26,206 nt of DNA from Alphaproteobacteria bacterium (GCA_013003285.1 JABDJY010000413.1:1-26206); one strand, 5' to 3'. Shown: positions 6,561 to 15,382, numbered from the stretch's first letter. Notes: generated by a model not told the origin, from the sequence alone. Translations and numbers: made by a program.

Positions 6561-7600
6561 TCGGCGATAATCAGCGCGGCGCGGCCGGTCACCAAGCCTT
6601 GGTCGAGACGCTGGTGGACGGTCTCTGCTTCGGCCAATGAGTATGTTTCGGTCACCAGCGGCCAGACATCGCCGCGGGCGCAGATTTCCAATGACTCGAT
6701 AACTTGCTGGCGGCTGCAATAGCGGCTGCCCATCAACTCCAACTCCTTGGCGAGCATCTTCGGCGCCGGCGCCATAAAGGGTTGTCCGGCGCCGCCTAGA
6801 GTGACGAAGCGGCCGCCGATACCCAAACAATCGACCGCGGTTTGCTGGGTCCCGGTCGTCGATACATAGTCGATGGCCACATCGACGCCGGCCCCCTTGG
6901 TGAGTTCCATAATTTGCGCAACGACATCGTCATTCGAGGCATCGACCAGCATATCGGCGCCGAGCCCCTTACAGACTTCCAGCTTGTCGGCCATGACGTC
7001 GACCGCGATGACGTTTGCGTTGGCCCATTTGCACATCATCACCTGATGGACCCCCAGGCCGCCGCCGGCTCCGAAAACCGCGACCGTATCGGTCGGCGCC
7101 ACGCGCGCGCGTTGTAAAACCTTATAGGGTGTTGCGATGGCATCGCTGATAACACCAACATCCGCCGGTTTGTTTTTGTAATCCAACCCCTCCGGCAATT
7201 TGATGAAATTATAGACCGGCAGCTTGATGTACTCGGCGTAGCCGCCGTCGATTTGGCGGCCGATATAGCCGCGATTGACGGTCGAGATCGGCGCGCGGCC
7301 TGTTCGCGTCCATTTGTCTTCGCCATCGATCAAATAGAAATACGCAGTCACCGGATCGCCCACGGCGAGATTATCGGGACCGCCGCCGCCGGCGCCAATT
7401 TCAACGATTTCAGCCGTAATTTCATGGCCGATGATTATGGGGAAGTTTGCTTCGCCACGTCCCGCCTTGATGTGATGGATGGTCAGTCCCGACCCGCAGG
7501 CCAGAACTTTAGCCACCGCCTCGCCGGGACCGGGCGTCGGATCGGGGCGATCTTCCAACGAAAACGGATCACCACCTTTGTATAATATCTGCGCTTTCAT
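6557..7600 (-). CDS. Medium-chain zinc-type alcohol dehydrogenase-like protein
   Basis: A 347-residue MDR-superfamily oxidoreductase with an N-terminal GroES-like domain and a nucleotide-binding domain containing V-A-V-F-G-A-G-G-G-L-G-V. Catalytic-zinc ligands appear as Cys35 (L-A-C-G-S-G), His59-Glu60 (I-G-H-E) and possibly the Asp in V-I-S-D-A-I-A-T. The structural-zinc lobe, normally four cysteines around residues 90-110, instead reads Y-F-Y-L-I-D-G-E-D-K-W-T-R-T-G-R with no cysteine. The enzyme therefore probably lacks structural zinc. Likely NAD(P)-dependent oxidation of an alcohol or alicyclic ketone precursor; the substrate is unknown. ATG 7600 follows a G-rich GGGGGGAAG stretch. It converges on the FAH gene with overlapping stops. 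Confidence 0.88.
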   Translation of the reverse strand: MKAQILYKGGDPFSLEDRPDPTPGPGEAVAKVLACGSGLTIHHIKAGRGEANFPIIIGHEITAEIVEIGAGGGGPDNLAVGDPVTAYFYLIDGEDKWTRTGRAPISTVNRGYIGRQIDGGYAEYIKLPVYNFIKLPEGLDYKNKPADVGVISDAIATPYKVLQRARVAPTDTVAVFGAGGGLGVHQVMMCKWANANVIAVDVMADKLEVCKGLGADMLVDASNDDVVAQIMELTKGAGVDVAIDYVSTTGTQQTAVDCLGIGGRFVTLGGAGQPFMAPAPKMLAKELELMGSRYCSRQQVIESLEICARGDVWPLVTETYSLAEAETVHQRLDQGLVTGRAALIIAD

Positions 7601-7680
7601 GGACTTCCCCCCGGTTGGATGCGATCGCGCCTTGTTGGACGCTTGAAGACGTATAAAAACCGGTGTGCCGCACTAAATCA

Positions 7681-8388
7681 ATGGATTCGGTGCTTGCGCT
7701 GGCGCGATCTCTTTGGCACCCCTACCCCATGGCAGAATTTATCGTAGGACGCTTGTTCGGTTGGCCCGACTTTTCCGAAGATGGCGACGACGTCTGGATC
7801 ATCCACATTGATGAACCTGTCTTCGTCATGCGTATCATCCATCGGCCAGAAGACACGCTGCCGAGCGGCGAGTTGGGCGACCTTTATTTTCCCTTGGAAA
7901 CCGATAGCCGCTTTGCGGTAGGCAATCTAATGTTCCTCGAACCGCGCTCCGCCGATCCCAGAGTGGTCGCTGAACTGGTTGGGTCGGCCATCGAGGCGGT
8001 GCACGATGAGGAAGTCGCCCGGCGGTTGAGTTTCGACTCGATCGAGTTCAACCCATCGTCGATGGATATTCAGTTGGAGGATATTCCGTTGGGCTTTGTC
8101 GTCGGGGTCATGCACGAAAGCGATACGGCGGTTACCGATGATGGCCCCTGGGTCGTCCATGCCGCGCCACCACCCTTCGCCATGCGGGTCTGTGATCTGA
8201 CGAACGAAGATTTGGAACCGGAGGACATTTGGGCGTCGCTGGGGGACGGTAACGTGTTGGGTCATTTGCAGTGGCTAACCAGCTTGGCTTGCGATCGCGA
8301 TGACCTGCTACTGCGTGCTGAAACGGCTGGGAGCTACGTGCTCGATGTCGCGTGCCCCATCATGCCGGCGCTATTGCCGGGCGAATAA
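7681..8388 (+). CDS. Hypothetical acidic protein, no recognised family
   Basis: An open frame of 235 codons from ATG 7681 (GTG 7663 and ATG 7729 are alternatives; none has a clear ribosome binding site). I do not recognise the product. It is acidic, without signal peptide, membrane helices or cysteine motifs. Recognisable stretches are F-G-W-P-D-F-S-E-D near the N-terminus, D-L-Y-F-P-L-E-T-D-S-R-F, and a P-W-V-V-H-A-A-P-P-P-F-A-M-R-V turn about two-thirds along. Codon use resembles the neighbouring genes, and the absence of stops over 700 bases supports it being real. It stands alone between the divergent dehydrogenase and the convergent sensor kinase, 13 bp from the latter's stop. Confidence 0.6.
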   Translation: MDSVLALARSLWHPYPMAEFIVGRLFGWPDFSEDGDDVWIIHIDEPVFVMRIIHRPEDTLPSGELGDLYFPLETDSRFAVGNLMFLEPRSADPRVVAELVGSAIEAVHDEEVARRLSFDSIEFNPSSMDIQLEDIPLGFVVGVMHESDTAVTDDGPWVVHAAPPPFAMRVCDLTNEDLEPEDIWASLGDGNVLGHLQWLTSLACDRDDLLLRAETAGSYVLDVACPIMPALLPGE

Positions 8389-8401
8389 GCGTTAGCGAGG
8401 T

Positions 8402-10864
8402 TTAGGCGACCTGTGAAACGCCCGCGTTCATCCGTTGTTTTATTGCGGCAACCGCCTCGTCAAGGATTTCCGGCATCTGATTGACCAGCAGGCTCGCACG
8501 TGCGGCTCGGCCTTCTCGGCACGCCTTGGTCAGCTCGACGATGTGGGAGTGCAACCGCACGGCGCCGAAATTGCCGAAATTGCTGCCCAAATCGTGAGCT
8601 TCTCTCTTAATTTTCTCAAGATCACCTTCAGCATTGGCCGCTTGAATCAAGGCCATCGTCGCTGCTGCGCTGCCGAGAGTGATGCCGACCATATTCGCCA
8701 CCGCATCTGCGCCAACGGTCTCTTCCAGATTACGGAAATCAGCCTCGTCGATAACGGCATCTTGATCGTCGGCAACGTCATCTGATGGCGTCTCGGCGGG
8801 GATGTCGGACCGCACAAGTTCAAGCGCGGCGAGCAAACGCTTCTGATCAATCGGCTTGGGCAGATAATCGTTCATGCCGGCGGACAAGCAGGTCTCGCGG
8901 TCTCCTAAAAGGGCATTGGCGGTTATGGCGACAATATAGACATTGGCTTTGCCTTGGTCGTCCATGGCCCGAATTCGGCGGGTTGCCTCCAGCCCGTCCA
9001 TATTGGGCATTTGGATGTCCATCAGTACCGCGTCGTAATGGTTGTTGCGAACCGCCTCGACGCCTTCGATACCGTCGGTTGCGAGGTCGACGCGATGGCC
9101 GGCTTTTTTCAAGATAGCCGAGGCCAGCATTTGATTCACCGCATTGTCTTCGACCAACAATATGCGCAGCGAATTTGGTTTTGCGGGTTGCGCCTCGGTC
9201 GGCTGTGCGGGGGGTTCGGCTTTGACTTCAGCCGGCGGCGCAACGATTTGGGCAGGCGTTTCGATCACATCTTCTGCGCCTGCGCCTGCGTCTTCGGTGA
9301 CCGGCGACTCCACGCGGCCCAGATTTAGCGTAAACCAGAAGGTGCTACCGGCACCGGGCTCGCTATCGAAACCGATTTCACCGCCCATAAGTTCGGTCAA
9401 CTGCTTACAAATCGACAGGCCGAGACCGGTTCCCCCGTATTTGTTGCTGGTGGAGGAATCGGCTTGACTAAAGGGCTTGAAAAGCTGATCGCGAGCGGCT
9501 TCGGCGATGCCTATACCGGTGTCTTTAATTTCGAACCGCAGCGCCTGTTTCGTATCATCCTCATGGTCGATCGTGACCCGGACTAAGACCGCACCGTTGT
9601 CGGTAAATTTTATGGCGTTACCGAGAAGGTTGAGCAAAATTTGCCGAAGCTTGCCGGAATCGCCACGCATCGAACCGGCCAATTGCGGCGCAATGTAAGT
9701 CGCTAGTTCGAGGCGCTTCTCCATGGCTCTAGGCGTCAACACATCGATGACCGAACCGACTACTTTCTCGACGCTTAATTCCTGCTCGTCGATTTCGAGT
9801 TTGCCGGCCTCCATCTTCGAGATGTCGAGGATATCGTCGATGATCTCTAAAAGAGCTTCGCCGGACTCAACGACCGCCTGCGCGTAATGACGCTGTTCCG
9901 CTTCCAAGTCCGTGTCGAGCAAGAGGTTGGCAATGCCAATGATCCCGTTCATTGGCGTGCGGATTTCATGGCTCATGGTTGCCAGGAAGTCAGCATTGGA
10001 GCTCGCCATGGTTTCCGCTGCGGTCCGCGCCTCTTCAAGTTCCTGTTGATGGTGTCGTGCTTCGTTGACATCATGGACGACGCAGAAAAGCTGACCGTCG
10101 CTGTCGGGCGCCACATGCCATTCGAGCCAACGCTCATCGCTGACTTTACAACTGAATTGAACGGAAAACTCGGCGGCATTGTTTCCCGCGACTAAGCCCG
10201 CAAGTGCGGCTTTGACATTCTCCATATCGCTATCGGAAACAAATTCGATGAAGGGCTTGGCGCCGAGTTCCTCACTCGTCCACCCCAGCTGCTTCGTCCA
10301 AGCGTTGTTCATGGTGTGCAATCGACCATCTTGGTCGGCGATGCCCATCATTTCCTGGGACAGCTCGAAAAACCGTCGAAAGCGCTGACTTGATCGTGTG
10401 GCGTCAACCAAATCGGCTTGTTGCTGTTTTTCGGCGGTAACGTCGCGGAACCGGGTGACGTATCCACCGCCCACAATCGGTTGCCCGTTAATTTCGAGAA
10501 TCACTCCATCGGGGCGCCGCCGCGTCAATTCGTAGGGTTTACGTTCCTCGAGCAATCCCATGACGCGATCATGGTGTTCGTCAGGATTTCCATCCCCGTA
10601 ATCGCCGCGCTCAGCTGCGAAGCGAATGAACTCTGTCCAGGGAGCGTTAACCCGTACCAATTCTGCCGGTACATCCAACAGCCTTGCGGCAAGCTTGTTA
10701 GAGGCAACCACGCGCTTTTGCGCGTTGAGGATAATCAGTCCGCCTGCGAGCGTGTCCAGTGAGCTGAGCAGCATGTCGCGCTCGGTGACGCAGCTATTTT
10801 CCGTCTCCGAGATTGGAAGGTCTTCGCCGGAGCCCATTTCGTTTGTCATACCCGCCCAGATCAT
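8402..10864 (-). CDS. Hybrid sensor histidine kinase (PAS-PAS-HisKA-HATPase-REC-Hpt)
   Basis: A BarA/TorS-style phosphorelay kinase without obvious membrane segments, so probably cytosolic sensing. Numbering from ATG 10864 (820 residues), the order is: PAS-like domain about 31-145, second PAS about 160-270, HisKA with phosphoacceptor His299 in MSHEIRTPMNG, HATPase with N box N-L-L-G-N-A-I-K-F-T-D and G boxes D-T-G-I-G-I-A and G-G-T-G-L-G-L-S, a P/A/E-rich linker, a receiver with Asp616 in L-M-D-I-Q-M-P-N-M-D-G, and a C-terminal Hpt with His757 in K-R-E-A-H-D-L-G. The second start choice is ATG 10849; the upstream TTG at 10927 is unlikely. No partner response regulator is adjacent, so the output target is elsewhere. 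Confidence 0.93.
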   Translation of the reverse strand: MIWAGMTNEMGSGEDLPISETENSCVTERDMLLSSLDTLAGGLIILNAQKRVVASNKLAARLLDVPAELVRVNAPWTEFIRFAAERGDYGDGNPDEHHDRVMGLLEERKPYELTRRRPDGVILEINGQPIVGGGYVTRFRDVTAEKQQQADLVDATRSSQRFRRFFELSQEMMGIADQDGRLHTMNNAWTKQLGWTSEELGAKPFIEFVSDSDMENVKAALAGLVAGNNAAEFSVQFSCKVSDERWLEWHVAPDSDGQLFCVVHDVNEARHHQQELEEARTAAETMASSNADFLATMSHEIRTPMNGIIGIANLLLDTDLEAEQRHYAQAVVESGEALLEIIDDILDISKMEAGKLEIDEQELSVEKVVGSVIDVLTPRAMEKRLELATYIAPQLAGSMRGDSGKLRQILLNLLGNAIKFTDNGAVLVRVTIDHEDDTKQALRFEIKDTGIGIAEAARDQLFKPFSQADSSTSNKYGGTGLGLSICKQLTELMGGEIGFDSEPGAGSTFWFTLNLGRVESPVTEDAGAGAEDVIETPAQIVAPPAEVKAEPPAQPTEAQPAKPNSLRILLVEDNAVNQMLASAILKKAGHRVDLATDGIEGVEAVRNNHYDAVLMDIQMPNMDGLEATRRIRAMDDQGKANVYIVAITANALLGDRETCLSAGMNDYLPKPIDQKRLLAALELVRSDIPAETPSDDVADDQDAVIDEADFRNLEETVGADAVANMVGITLGSAAATMALIQAANAEGDLEKIKREAHDLGSNFGNFGAVRLHSHIVELTKACREGRAARASLLVNQMPEILDEAVAAIKQRMNAGVSQVA

Positions 10865-10927
10865 ACAGCCGCCGCCAAAGCCGGTCGGCTTTTCGTGTGA
10901 TGAGCAAATTAAGGGGTAATAGATCAA

Positions 10928-11059
10928 TGATTCGTTAAAAGCCCATACAGATATCGATCACAATTGGGAATAATGTGTTCCATATATAAAGGTATGTACG
11001 AACATAAACTTACAGATTTTTTCTGAACTAATTTTGTAATAAAAGCGACGGCTAGGCAG
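10928..11059. other. AT-rich intergenic spacer between kinase and NmrA-like gene
   Basis: This 130-bp AT-rich gap separates two minus-strand genes. It should hold the kinase promoter and the end of the NmrA-like transcript. I see only a weak CAGA-TTTTT-TCTG stem near 11022 and no confident promoter or terminator. Confidence 0.3.
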
Positions 11060-11935
11060 TCATGTTTGGGATGGTATAGTGGTATGCGCGAGCTCATCGG
11101 CAAAAGCTTGGTAGGATGTTGTTGGCTCGCCGGTGAGCATCTGTAGAACATCATTGTTGAAATAGGCCGTGCCATACCTATCGATATACTCATACATGTT
11201 GGCCAGTTGTTGGCGCTGCGCGGCGGTCAACGACGCGAAGAAGTGCGATCCCTGCAGATCGTCGAACGAGCAACGCACGGCCCGAATTTCGACACCAAAA
11301 GCCCTCGAAAGCGCCGCCGCTATGTGGTTACGGTCTATGGGCCGTGCCGTACTGCACAATTCGTAGGTGGCGCCCGCATGCCCCGGCTCGGTTAAGACAT
11401 TGGCGACAGCCTTTCCCAAATCGTCGATATGGACGAAACCCATCCGTCTTTCGGGGGCGTAGGGCAAGGCGAATTCCCCCAACTGCAGAATTTGCGGCAG
11501 CGACCAGGTGATATTCTGCATAAATTGGGTCGGCCGGATTATCGTGAACGCCAGGCCGGATTTGAGTAGCTCTACTTCGAGCTTCATCTTGGTCCAATGA
11601 AAGTCGATGTTCGGCGCGTAGGGATAACTCACACCGTGGAGCACGAATCGCTTGATACCTTCACCGCGCGCCTGGGCAATGAACTGCCGGCCGACATCGA
11701 GCTCTTCGGCCATTAAGCCCGGCGCAATGTGATAGAAAGTGGAGATGCCCGCCAGAGCGCGGCGTCGCACTTCGGGGTCGCGCATATCACCGACCATGGG
11801 GGTGGCGCCAAACGCTTCAATGGATTGGGCCGATTGGGCGTTACTCACCAGGGCGCGCACAGTCACACCTCGCCGTGCCAGATGCGTGATCACTGCGCGT
11901 CCCGCCGTGCCGTTTGCCCCGCTAATCAAGATCAT
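11060..11935 (-). CDS. NmrA-like atypical short-chain dehydrogenase (paralogue 1)
   Basis: A 291-residue NAD(P)-binding Rossmann protein of the NmrA/QorB-like atypical SDR group. The nucleotide motif G-A-N-G-T-A-G is at the N-terminus, followed by V-x-A-L-V-S, G-D-M-R-D-P and F-V-L-H-G-V-S-Y. The classical Y-x3-K is replaced by H-W-T-K-M-K-L-E-V-E, as in this group, and then T-I-I-R-P-T-Q-F-M-Q-N. Members are quinone or NADPH reductases or redox sensors without catalysis; which applies here is unclear. ATG 11935 is preferred, and a TTG three codons upstream is possible. It resembles the product of 12612-13451 throughout (GANGTAG/DANGTTG, GATPMVGDMRD/GATPIVGDLRD, ATYELCSTARP/GTYELCGTDTP), so the two are paralogues on either side of the cupin gene. 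Confidence 0.82.
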   Translation of the reverse strand: MILISGANGTAGRAVITHLARRGVTVRALVSNAQSAQSIEAFGATPMVGDMRDPEVRRRALAGISTFYHIAPGLMAEELDVGRQFIAQARGEGIKRFVLHGVSYPYAPNIDFHWTKMKLEVELLKSGLAFTIIRPTQFMQNITWSLPQILQLGEFALPYAPERRMGFVHIDDLGKAVANVLTEPGHAGATYELCSTARPIDRNHIAAALSRAFGVEIRAVRCSFDDLQGSHFFASLTAAQRQQLANMYEYIDRYGTAYFNNDVLQMLTGEPTTSYQAFADELAHTTIPSQT

Positions 11936-11956
11936 CGCAGACAAGTCTCAGGGCCT

Positions 11957-11985
11957 TTGACCCAGCTTGGAGAGAGGTTCATTAT
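11957..11985 (+). promoter_or_regulatory. Candidate sigma-70 promoter of the cupin gene
   Basis: TTGACC (11957-11962), a 17-bp spacer and CATTAT (11980-11985) face the cupin gene. The predicted transcript would start about 24 bases before the ATG and include its GGAGG ribosome binding site. Confidence 0.5.
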
Positions 11986-12015
11986 CGCGGGAAAACAAGC
12001 TGGAGGAACCCCACG

Positions 12016-12597
12016 ATGAAAACCGTCAATATCTCGCCAGAGGAAATGAGCCAACGCACGGCTCGCTTTAGCGAATTGAAGCCCTATAAGCAGACGCAAA
12101 ACGACGCCGTGGGTATCCCGCCCGGCGCGATGGAAATGGTCTCGGCGAAATGCGTCTATCCGGTGATGTCGCCTGAGGGTTGGGCGGGGCGTAACAGCAT
12201 CGCACCGGTAAAGGGGGCGCCCGGTATTACCATTTCCCTGGCCGAGAGCCCTCCCGGTGATAATCCTGGTCTGCACGCCCACGAAAAGGCCGTCGAAAAC
12301 TTCTTCTGTGTGCGCGGTCGGTTCGAGATCACCTGGGGTGACGACGGCGAGAACAGCATCATCCTTGAGCCGCTCGATTTTGTCTCCGTACCGCCGGGTG
12401 TCAGCCGGAACTTCAAGAACATTTCCGATGAAATGGGCTATCTGTTCGTGGTGATTCAACCGCCGGAAGGCGACGAGTTCGACAAGGTGGCATTTTCGCC
12501 GAGCCTGGGCGAAGACATCGCCAAACAGTTCGGTGCGGCGACGGTCGCGCAGATGAACGGTATCGGTTTTAACTTCGACGCCGGCATCGATAACTGA
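12016..12597 (+). CDS. Single-domain cupin protein
   Basis: A 193-residue cupin. The first motif gives H-A-H-E-K-A-V-E with metal ligands His87, His89 and Glu94. The second motif, P-P-G-V-S-R-N-F-K-N, has Arg131 where the fourth ligand His is usual, so metal binding may be three-coordinate or altered. The N-terminal 70 residues carry no known domain. A clear GGAGG lies 9 bases upstream of the ATG. Cupins in catabolic clusters are often dioxygenases or isomerases of small organic acids; the position between two NmrA-like reductases and next to a NicX-like dioxygenase operon suggests a role in the same pathway, but no substrate can be assigned. Confidence 0.88.
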   Translation: MKTVNISPEEMSQRTARFSELKPYKQTQNDAVGIPPGAMEMVSAKCVYPVMSPEGWAGRNSIAPVKGAPGITISLAESPPGDNPGLHAHEKAVENFFCVRGRFEITWGDDGENSIILEPLDFVSVPPGVSRNFKNISDEMGYLFVVIQPPEGDEFDKVAFSPSLGEDIAKQFGAATVAQMNGIGFNFDAGIDN

Positions 12598-12611
12598 CCT
12601 CATGCGCCCGC

Positions 12612-13451
12612 TCACAGCCGTTCGGCCACAGCGCCGAACGGCGTTGGGCTGCGTCCCAATAACATGGCTAGAATCTTGGAATTGCAGGCACGCATGCCGA
12701 ATTCGTCAACGAAGCGAAAATAAGCCCTAACACGATCCAACTGCGCTGCGCTGAACCCTGTGTATGGCGAATGCCGGACAAATTCCTCGATCGGCATCGT
12801 TCGCGCCGCGATAGGCTGCCGGCGGTGCTGCGATAGGATTACAGCCATATCAATCGCCGCCAACGGTGTATCGGTTCCGCAGAGCTCGTAAGTGCCCCCG
12901 GCCTGATCGGGACGCGTCATCAGGATCGCAACGGCCTCGCCCACATCCTCAACATCGACCCAGGAAAGCGGTGCGTCCGTGCGGTACGGCGGTTCTAAAT
13001 TGTTGCCTTTCAGGCCCTCAAACGCATCCCGCATATAGGCCGCTGGTTGGACGATCGAAAATGGCAGGCCGCTGTGCATCAGCGCCATTTGCACCTGCAT
13101 TTTGGCCCAATGGGAGGGAACTTCCTCGAGATGGGGCGCGATCGTGCTGTGATAGCCGAATAGCGAGATATCTGAAGACTGTGCGGCAGAGATCACAGCC
13201 TCGCCGATGTCCACCTCATCGGGCAGCCAAGCCGGGCAGATATGATAGACCCGCTCCACGCCATCCATGGCCAGCCGCAACGCCTCGATATCGCGTAGAT
13301 CACCGACAATAGGTGTTGCGCCTAACCCTGCGATGTTCGCCCGCGATGAATCCTGACTGACAAGCCCCACTACATCTGCGCCGCGTGCGACGAGATGACG
13401 GATCACCGCATGGCCGGTCGTCCCGTTCGCATCGGTGACAAGAATACGCAC
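12612..13451 (-). CDS. NmrA-like atypical short-chain dehydrogenase (paralogue 2)
   Basis: A 279-residue paralogue of the product of 11060-11935. The start is a GTG at 13451 with AGGAG six bases upstream. The frame is open further upstream, but this GTG sits directly before the first beta strand (V-R-I-L-V-T). The nucleotide motif reads D-A-N-G-T-T-G, keeping two of the three glycines, so the first glycine is Asp; cofactor binding may be changed. Later landmarks are G-D-L-R-D-I, H-W-A-K-M-Q-V-Q-M and S-I-V-Q-P-A-A-Y-M-R. It starts 17 bp after the alpha/beta hydrolase stop and forms the third gene of the NicX-like operon (15382 to 12612, minus strand). Confidence 0.8.
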   Translation of the reverse strand: MRILVTDANGTTGHAVIRHLVARGADVVGLVSQDSSRANIAGLGATPIVGDLRDIEALRLAMDGVERVYHICPAWLPDEVDIGEAVISAAQSSDISLFGYHSTIAPHLEEVPSHWAKMQVQMALMHSGLPFSIVQPAAYMRDAFEGLKGNNLEPPYRTDAPLSWVDVEDVGEAVAILMTRPDQAGGTYELCGTDTPLAAIDMAVILSQHRRQPIAARTMPIEEFVRHSPYTGFSAAQLDRVRAYFRFVDEFGMRACNSKILAMLLGRSPTPFGAVAERL

Positions 13452-13468
13452 GCGAGCTCCTAACGCGC

Positions 13469-14299
13469 CTAGTGAGACGCCATCCAGTCGAGCGCGCCGG
13501 GTAGCCACTGGCCGTCCGCCTTACCGCTCTCATAGGAAGCGCCGGAATGATCCAGACCTTCGAGGACGAGCGTGGTCACATCGCCGCCAGCGTCGCGTAA
13601 CGCGGCCACCATCTTTTCGGCCTGGGGCGCCAACGGTGGCAAATCATTATCGGCCCACGCCATGAAGAATGGTGGCGTCCGCGCGATGGTATATAACGGG
13701 CTGGCATCGATGTCGTCGGCATGATCGGCATCGAGGACCCTTGGATGCATGGCCATGCCATTGCCGGGCGTGAAATCGTAAACGCCAGAGATCGGCAGGG
13801 CGCCGCGAATAAAGTCGGAGGGAAGACCGGCGGCTTCCTGCCAATCGTCACGCACCGCCATCCACGTCGCATAATGACCGCCGGCGGAATGCCCGCTGAT
13901 GAACACCCGCGACGGGTCGCCGCCATGGGAGGCGATATTATCGTGGATCCATTTCAGCGCCGCCGCCACATCCTTGGTTCCGGTCGGCCATTTGTTCACG
14001 GGCCCTAGCTGGTACCCGATGCTGACAAAGGTGATGCCCGCCGCGTTCAACGCCGGCGCCATGAAGGCCACCCATTCCTTGTAGCCGTTGACCCAACCAC
14101 CGCCATGCATGAAGGCGAGCACCGTACCATTGGGATTAGCGGCCTTGAACACCGCGACCTCTTGATAGGGATCGTCGCCATAGGCGAAATTCTCACCGTC
14201 GATACCGGCGCTGAGCCGCTGGGCCTCAACATTGTACTTTATGCCGATTTCCGAAAACGGTTCCTGCGCTGGATAGCTATCGATTGTGCGTAGCACCAT
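13469..14299 (-). CDS. Alpha/beta hydrolase, BD-FAE / kynurenine-formamidase-like
   Basis: A 276-residue esterase/amidase-type hydrolase. The oxyanion motif is M-H-G-G-G-W (His65-Gly68), the nucleophile elbow G-H-S-A-G-G (Ser138). The candidate acid is in A-W-A-D-N-D-L-P and the candidate base in L-D-H-S-G. The sequence resembles arylformamidase/BD-FAE proteins. Its ATG directly follows the TAG of the NicX-like gene (TAGATG), with GGGAGG about 9 bases upstream, so the two are translationally coupled. In the nicotinate pathway NicX is followed by NicD, an alpha/beta hydrolase that deformylates N-formylmaleamate. This gene could fill that step by context, although it belongs to a different hydrolase subgroup from the NicD I recall. 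Confidence 0.85.
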   Translation of the reverse strand: MVLRTIDSYPAQEPFSEIGIKYNVEAQRLSAGIDGENFAYGDDPYQEVAVFKAANPNGTVLAFMHGGGWVNGYKEWVAFMAPALNAAGITFVSIGYQLGPVNKWPTGTKDVAAALKWIHDNIASHGGDPSRVFISGHSAGGHYATWMAVRDDWQEAAGLPSDFIRGALPISGVYDFTPGNGMAMHPRVLDADHADDIDASPLYTIARTPPFFMAWADNDLPPLAPQAEKMVAALRDAGGDVTTLVLEGLDHSGASYESGKADGQWLPGALDWMASH

Positions 14300-15382
14300 C
14301 TAACGGGCCTCCCTTTCGACGATCATCGCTTCATCGATTATCTTTCCCTTCTCGATAATGACCTCGTTGTCGAGGATGACCGAACAGTCGCGCATGGGCA
14401 CATCGTAATGGCCCTTGGTGTTGCGCGTGCCGCCGCCTTGAGTGTTGGGGCCGGTCGAGAACAGGAAATTACCCGGGAACACCCGCGCCGCGGCATGGGC
14501 CCGCTCCGGGTCGTCGCCATTGAGGGCAATATTGTACCAGCGCGCCTGCGGGTTCAGACCCCAACCAAGATGGGACACGGCATAGGGATCGAGATCGTCT
14601 TCGGATATTTTGTTGTCCTCGAGCCAGTCGGTCATCAGCTTGGCGTCGAGGCCGCCTTCGATCTTGCGAATAAATCCATCGCGAATTTCCAGCCGAACCT
14701 CGTCATGCACATAGCGGCAATAAGGCAAAATGACGATATCGCCGGGCGCGATCACAACAGTGCCGTTGGCGCTACCCTCATTGGGAAAGGTGTGGGTGTG
14801 GCCAACGCCCCAATGGTCGAAATGACCGGGCTCGTCGGAGTAGCCCCATTGGCTCATCACCGGAAAATCACCGCAGCTATAGGTCAGATCGGTTCCGGAA
14901 TCGCTGACCACGCGGATTTCCTTGGTCGCCGCAAGCCGCTGGTCCGCATGCAGCACCGCTTCTTTCAGCCCCTTGGGCGCCAGTAACGTCTCAAGATCGT
15001 CTGGCGCGTCGATAATCATCAGGAAGCGGGTGCCGGTGCTCATCACTTCGCGCAGCCAGCCGGTAAACAGCGGTATGTGCAACGCAACGACAATATCGGC
15101 GGCGACCAGGGCCTCTTTCAGACCCTTTGTCTGGCCGATCGTATCGACCCCGACCTTGGTCCAGGACGGCACCATATTGACCCGCATCTCATAGGCGCTG
15201 GCGCCGAGGTCTTCGGCGGCGGCAAACGCCGCTTCGACATATTCCGGCCGGGTCGTCATGTCGCTCAACAGCACCATGGTCTCACCCTGGCTGACCTTCG
15301 ACAGGACGAATTGCTTCAAAAAGAGGCCTGGTAACTTGGCCGGGTTCATTTCCTGGTGGCGGACTGCCGCGGGGATACGCAT
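14300..15382 (-). CDS. NicX-like non-haem iron dioxygenase (2,5-dihydroxypyridine dioxygenase family)
   Basis: A 360-residue member of the family of Pseudomonas NicX, an extradiol enzyme with an aminopeptidase-M29-like fold. The C-terminal half follows NicX closely as I remember it: Y-S-D-E-P-G-H-F-D-H-W, F-P-N-E-G-S-A-N-G-T, S-H-L-G-W-G-L, G-N-F-L-F-S-T-G-P-N-T-Q-G-G-G and G-H-Y-D-V-P-M-R-D-C. The iron ligands of NicX (His, His, Asp) correspond to His271, His325 and Asp327. ATG 15382 has GGAG about seven bases upstream; the longer frame to 15460 lacks such a signal. It is the first gene of an operon with the hydrolase and NmrA-like gene, divergent from the gene at 15546. The substrate could be a dihydroxypyridine or another hydroxylated N-heterocycle. 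Confidence 0.85.
   Translation of the reverse strand: MRIPAAVRHQEMNPAKLPGLFLKQFVLSKVSQGETMVLLSDMTTRPEYVEAAFAAAEDLGASAYEMRVNMVPSWTKVGVDTIGQTKGLKEALVAADIVVALHIPLFTGWLREVMSTGTRFLMIIDAPDDLETLLAPKGLKEAVLHADQRLAATKEIRVVSDSGTDLTYSCGDFPVMSQWGYSDEPGHFDHWGVGHTHTFPNEGSANGTVVIAPGDIVILPYCRYVHDEVRLEIRDGFIRKIEGGLDAKLMTDWLEDNKISEDDLDPYAVSHLGWGLNPQARWYNIALNGDDPERAHAAARVFPGNFLFSTGPNTQGGGTRNTKGHYDVPMRDCSVILDNEVIIEKGKIIDEAMIVEREAR

Noticed and set aside
11022..11034. CAGA-TTTTT-TCTG as a terminator
   Set aside because: A four-pair AT-rich stem is too weak, and there is no GC-rich stem followed by a T-run.
11932..12615. 227-codon minus-strand open frame
   Set aside because: Covers the cupin gene in antisense; the cupin has a strong ribosome binding site, a promoter and family motifs.
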